Positions 62,304 to 64,000 of a stretch of DNA of 64,000 nt are shown in pieces. The position numbers were made by a program, and so were the translations under genes. The first letter of the stretch is position 1; each line of letters starts with the position of its first letter. Below the pieces are notes generated by a model. It did no database searches. It worked only from the letters and a program-made list of their open reading frames with translations, and was not told the origin of the DNA. The DNA is from Nitrospira sp. (GTDB lineage: Bacteria > Nitrospirota > Nitrospiria > Nitrospirales > Nitrospiraceae). The stretch is taken from contig JALHMZ010000004.1 of the NCBI GenBank assembly GCA_022843785.1, forward strand, positions 124,001 through 188,000, written 5' to 3'.

Positions 62304-62795
62304 ATGGCTCGCCTACCCGCCTCAATCCTCTTGGTCATGTTACTGGGCGGCATCTTCGGTCAAACCACGTTGGCCGAAGAGCCACCGACAGTCCAACTCT
62401 TATGGCAAACCGCCCCGCCGTCTCCAGCCATCGATCAACCGTCACCAGCCAGAAAGCCCTGGATACTACGCGATCAAGAAATCGCCCTTGATCTCGCCTT
62501 GCTCAATATCTTGAAGGATGCCGGCGCCAGACCCCATCCCAGAATCGTTATTGCACTCTTTGACGGCGACAGGCACGAATTGGATATCACGTCGACAGTC
62601 TCCCGTCATAACGACAGTGCGATCGTCCGCGGCACGTTCAAACGGCCTTCGAAGGGAGACTTTACGTTTGCTATCAACGGCAACGTCCTTGTCGGAACCA
62701 TGCATCTGAGCGATCGTCTGTACAAGACCGAGCACATCGCCAACGGCCGGCTACGGTTGCTCGAAATCGACCCGGACAAGTTTCCTCCTGACTGA
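62304..62795 (+). CDS. Stand-alone protease-propeptide-like secreted protein
   Basis: A 163-aa exported protein (signal about 1-24, MARLPASILLVMLLGGIFGQ). Its C-terminal half aligns with the propeptide of the preceding protease: LFDGDRHELDI with LFDGGPRILDL, GNVLVGTMHLSDRLYKTE with GTTMVGTILTGQHLYKIE, and LRLLEIDPDKFPPD with LHRLLEINESTLPPD. It stops exactly where the protease continues, so it is either an inhibitor/chaperone or a truncated second protease. An ATG at 62259 is also in frame. Confidence 0.75.
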   Translation: MARLPASILLVMLLGGIFGQTTLAEEPPTVQLLWQTAPPSPAIDQPSPARKPWILRDQEIALDLALLNILKDAGARPHPRIVIALFDGDRHELDITSTVSRHNDSAIVRGTFKRPSKGDFTFAINGNVLVGTMHLSDRLYKTEHIANGRLRLLEIDPDKFPPD

Positions 62796-62834
62796 CCGTT
62801 CCTCCCGCCGGGTTGTAGCGATTCTTCACTCGCT

Positions 62835-63407
62835 ATGCCAGACTGGCCCATGCCACAGCAATCGACTATTTACACCGTCGGCCATTCGACCAGACAGATC
62901 GAGACATTCCTCGATCTCCTGCGCGCGCATGACATCAGACTCCTCGTCGATGTTAGAACCATCCCTCGCTCGCGGCACAATCCGCAATTCAACACCGAGA
63001 CCTTGGCTGCAAGCCTGGTAGACTCAGGCATCTCCTACCAACATGCGCCGAGCCTGGGAGGACTCCGGAAGCCGATGGTCGATTCTCTGAATCAAGGCTG
63101 GCGCAACCAGAGTTTTCGCGGCTATGCGGACCACATGCAGTCAGAAGTGTTTTGGAAGGCCCTTGACGCGCTGACGGCTGACGGTCGAGAGCTACGGACT
63201 GTGATCATGTGCGCTGAGGCTGTCCCCTGGCGCTGCCACCGATCCTTGATTGCCGATGCTCTGGTGTACCACGGCTGTGAAGTCCGGCACATCATGACCG
63301 AAACGAAGGCCGACCCACACCAAATGACCTCCTTCGCCAAAGTCGAACACGGACGCGTCACCTATCCACGGCCTGCGGACGAGCAAACGCCCGGTCTTTT
63401 TGAATAG
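62835..63407 (+). CDS. DUF488 family protein
   Basis: A 190-aa DUF488 protein: IYTVGHSTRQIETFLDLLRA at the start, LLVDVRTIPRSRHNPQFNTE next, then YADHMQSEVFWKAL and the Cys motif VIMCAEAVPWRCHRSLIADAL. The family is widespread and poorly characterised. Sequence is complete with all conserved blocks. Confidence 0.92.
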   Translation: MPDWPMPQQSTIYTVGHSTRQIETFLDLLRAHDIRLLVDVRTIPRSRHNPQFNTETLAASLVDSGISYQHAPSLGGLRKPMVDSLNQGWRNQSFRGYADHMQSEVFWKALDALTADGRELRTVIMCAEAVPWRCHRSLIADALVYHGCEVRHIMTETKADPHQMTSFAKVEHGRVTYPRPADEQTPGLFE

Positions 63408-63505
63408 AGACCGTCTCAGCGTCAGCCCAGATCGACAAGAGTGGCTACAAAACACCGGAAAAGCGATATAATCGCCTTTGCTCGCTCCTTGTCGTGGGAT
63501 CTATC

Positions 63506-64000
63506 ATGTCATTGCTCATCGGTCAGGCAATCGAGGCTGAGGAATTGGAAAAGGCGACCAGCACATGGTCGCCTGGCCGATTTGCAACGCTCTGCAACAC
63601 GGTGGCTTGGGCAGAATCAGGCCGAACCTTCCAGGCAATTCCTTCATTCACCAGCCGTGTCTATGTAAAGGATGGTGGGGTGGATGCGGAATGGGATGTA
63701 GAAATCCCTGCCGACATCTCGCACATTCCCACACCGATTCTCAGCCCTGGCTGGAACGTCTTCCAGTATAAGCAGCGGGACGTATTCGCCAGGAAACGTC
63801 AGTCAGTTATTTCCAATCTTCGGTCATCCCTGACTGGAGCCTTCAACGCGGTCACAAAGAACTACGCGAGGAAGCCGGATCGCTACACCCTCTTTGTCAA
63901 TAGTCATCTCACGCCCACCGAAAATGCCTCCCTGAAGAAGAGCATCGTGGCAGGGGAAGAGAGCAGCGAGAGCCACGTTGAAGTCATTGGAGCCGCAGAA
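63506..64000 (+). CDS. Partial gene: putative PD-(D/E)xK-type nuclease-domain defence protein
   Basis: An open frame of 165 codons runs off the window end. VYVKDGGVDAEWDVEI (about 52-67) and GWNVFQYKQRD (about 82-92) give a D...E/D...Q-x-K arrangement like Mrr/Cap4-type PD-(D/E)xK nucleases that head large defence proteins. Later segments (LTGAFNAVTKNY, DRYTLFVNSHLTP, VEVIGAAE) are regular alpha-beta. ATG 63506 has GGGA upstream; GTG 63494 is a possible alternative. Family and defence role are inference because most of the protein is missing. Confidence 0.6.
   Translation, partial: MSLLIGQAIEAEELEKATSTWSPGRFATLCNTVAWAESGRTFQAIPSFTSRVYVKDGGVDAEWDVEIPADISHIPTPILSPGWNVFQYKQRDVFARKRQSVISNLRSSLTGAFNAVTKNYARKPDRYTLFVNSHLTPTENASLKKSIVAGEESSESHVEVIGAAE

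Overview
The window is a gene-dense, high-GC chromosomal segment of a Gram-negative bacterium: it encodes an outer-membrane Omp85-type barrel, BamD, an Mla-type lipid transporter, an RND pump and several lipoproteins. The mix of hopanoid synthesis, ECF42-type sigma factor with DGPF partner, c-heme sensor protein and, above all, many short palindromic intergenic repeats fits a Nitrospira-like member of the Nitrospirota. That taxonomic call is inference, because no rRNA or marker phylogeny is available here. I saw no rRNA, tRNA, CRISPR array or complete insertion sequence.

Layout. 166-7201 (minus) is one operon running squalene-hopene cyclase, hopanoid nucleosidase HpnG, MlaE, MlaF, MlaD, MlaC and a POTRA-less Omp85 barrel, with a near-consensus sigma-70 promoter at 7316-7344; it looks like a hopanoid synthesis plus envelope lipid-trafficking unit. 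7393-12186 (minus) holds smc and ispH. 12454-15037 is a PhoB/PhoR-like pair, followed by fabH, a BamD-like lipoprotein, ccdA and a TlpA-type thioredoxin. 18917-21444 holds metK and ahcY (activated methyl cycle). 21445-24946 is loose: two unknown envelope proteins, a 37-residue membrane peptide too short for normal gene calling, a MITE-like element, diverged repeats and terminators. 24947-25562 is the Grx4/BolA iron-sulfur pair.

25837-30453 is a tightly overlapping signalling operon: stand-alone receiver, Rossmann-domain histidine kinase, Cache/HAMP/PAS histidine kinase and a c-heme DUF3365 protein. I regard it as the best candidate for an undescribed sensory system. 30474-38141 has an AI-2E-type permease, bactofilin, a class A PBP, an ABC-F ATPase and a sodium:solute symporter. 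38486-41313 has a highly charged secreted protein, two related PilZ-like proteins and 3-methyladenine glycosylase I. 41457-45693 is an RND adaptor plus pump.

45870-60552 is an accessory zone of small enzymes and regulators. It includes an intact VOC-DGPF-ECF42 sigma module, an HxlR/HD pair with twin operators, AraC and DUF1272 genes, a second VOC and DGPF pair in which the ECF42 gene survives only as its last roughly 26 codons, a five-Asp-box BNR protein followed by a MoaD/ThiS-like protein, and two methyltransferases. 60780-64000 ends with a secreted metzincin protease, a stand-alone copy of its propeptide region, a DUF488 protein and the first 165 codons of a protein that looks like a nuclease-type defence gene running off the window.

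Interspersed through the window are several families of roughly 80-170 bp imperfect palindromes made of short repeated words. They sit almost always just after stop codons or inside operons.
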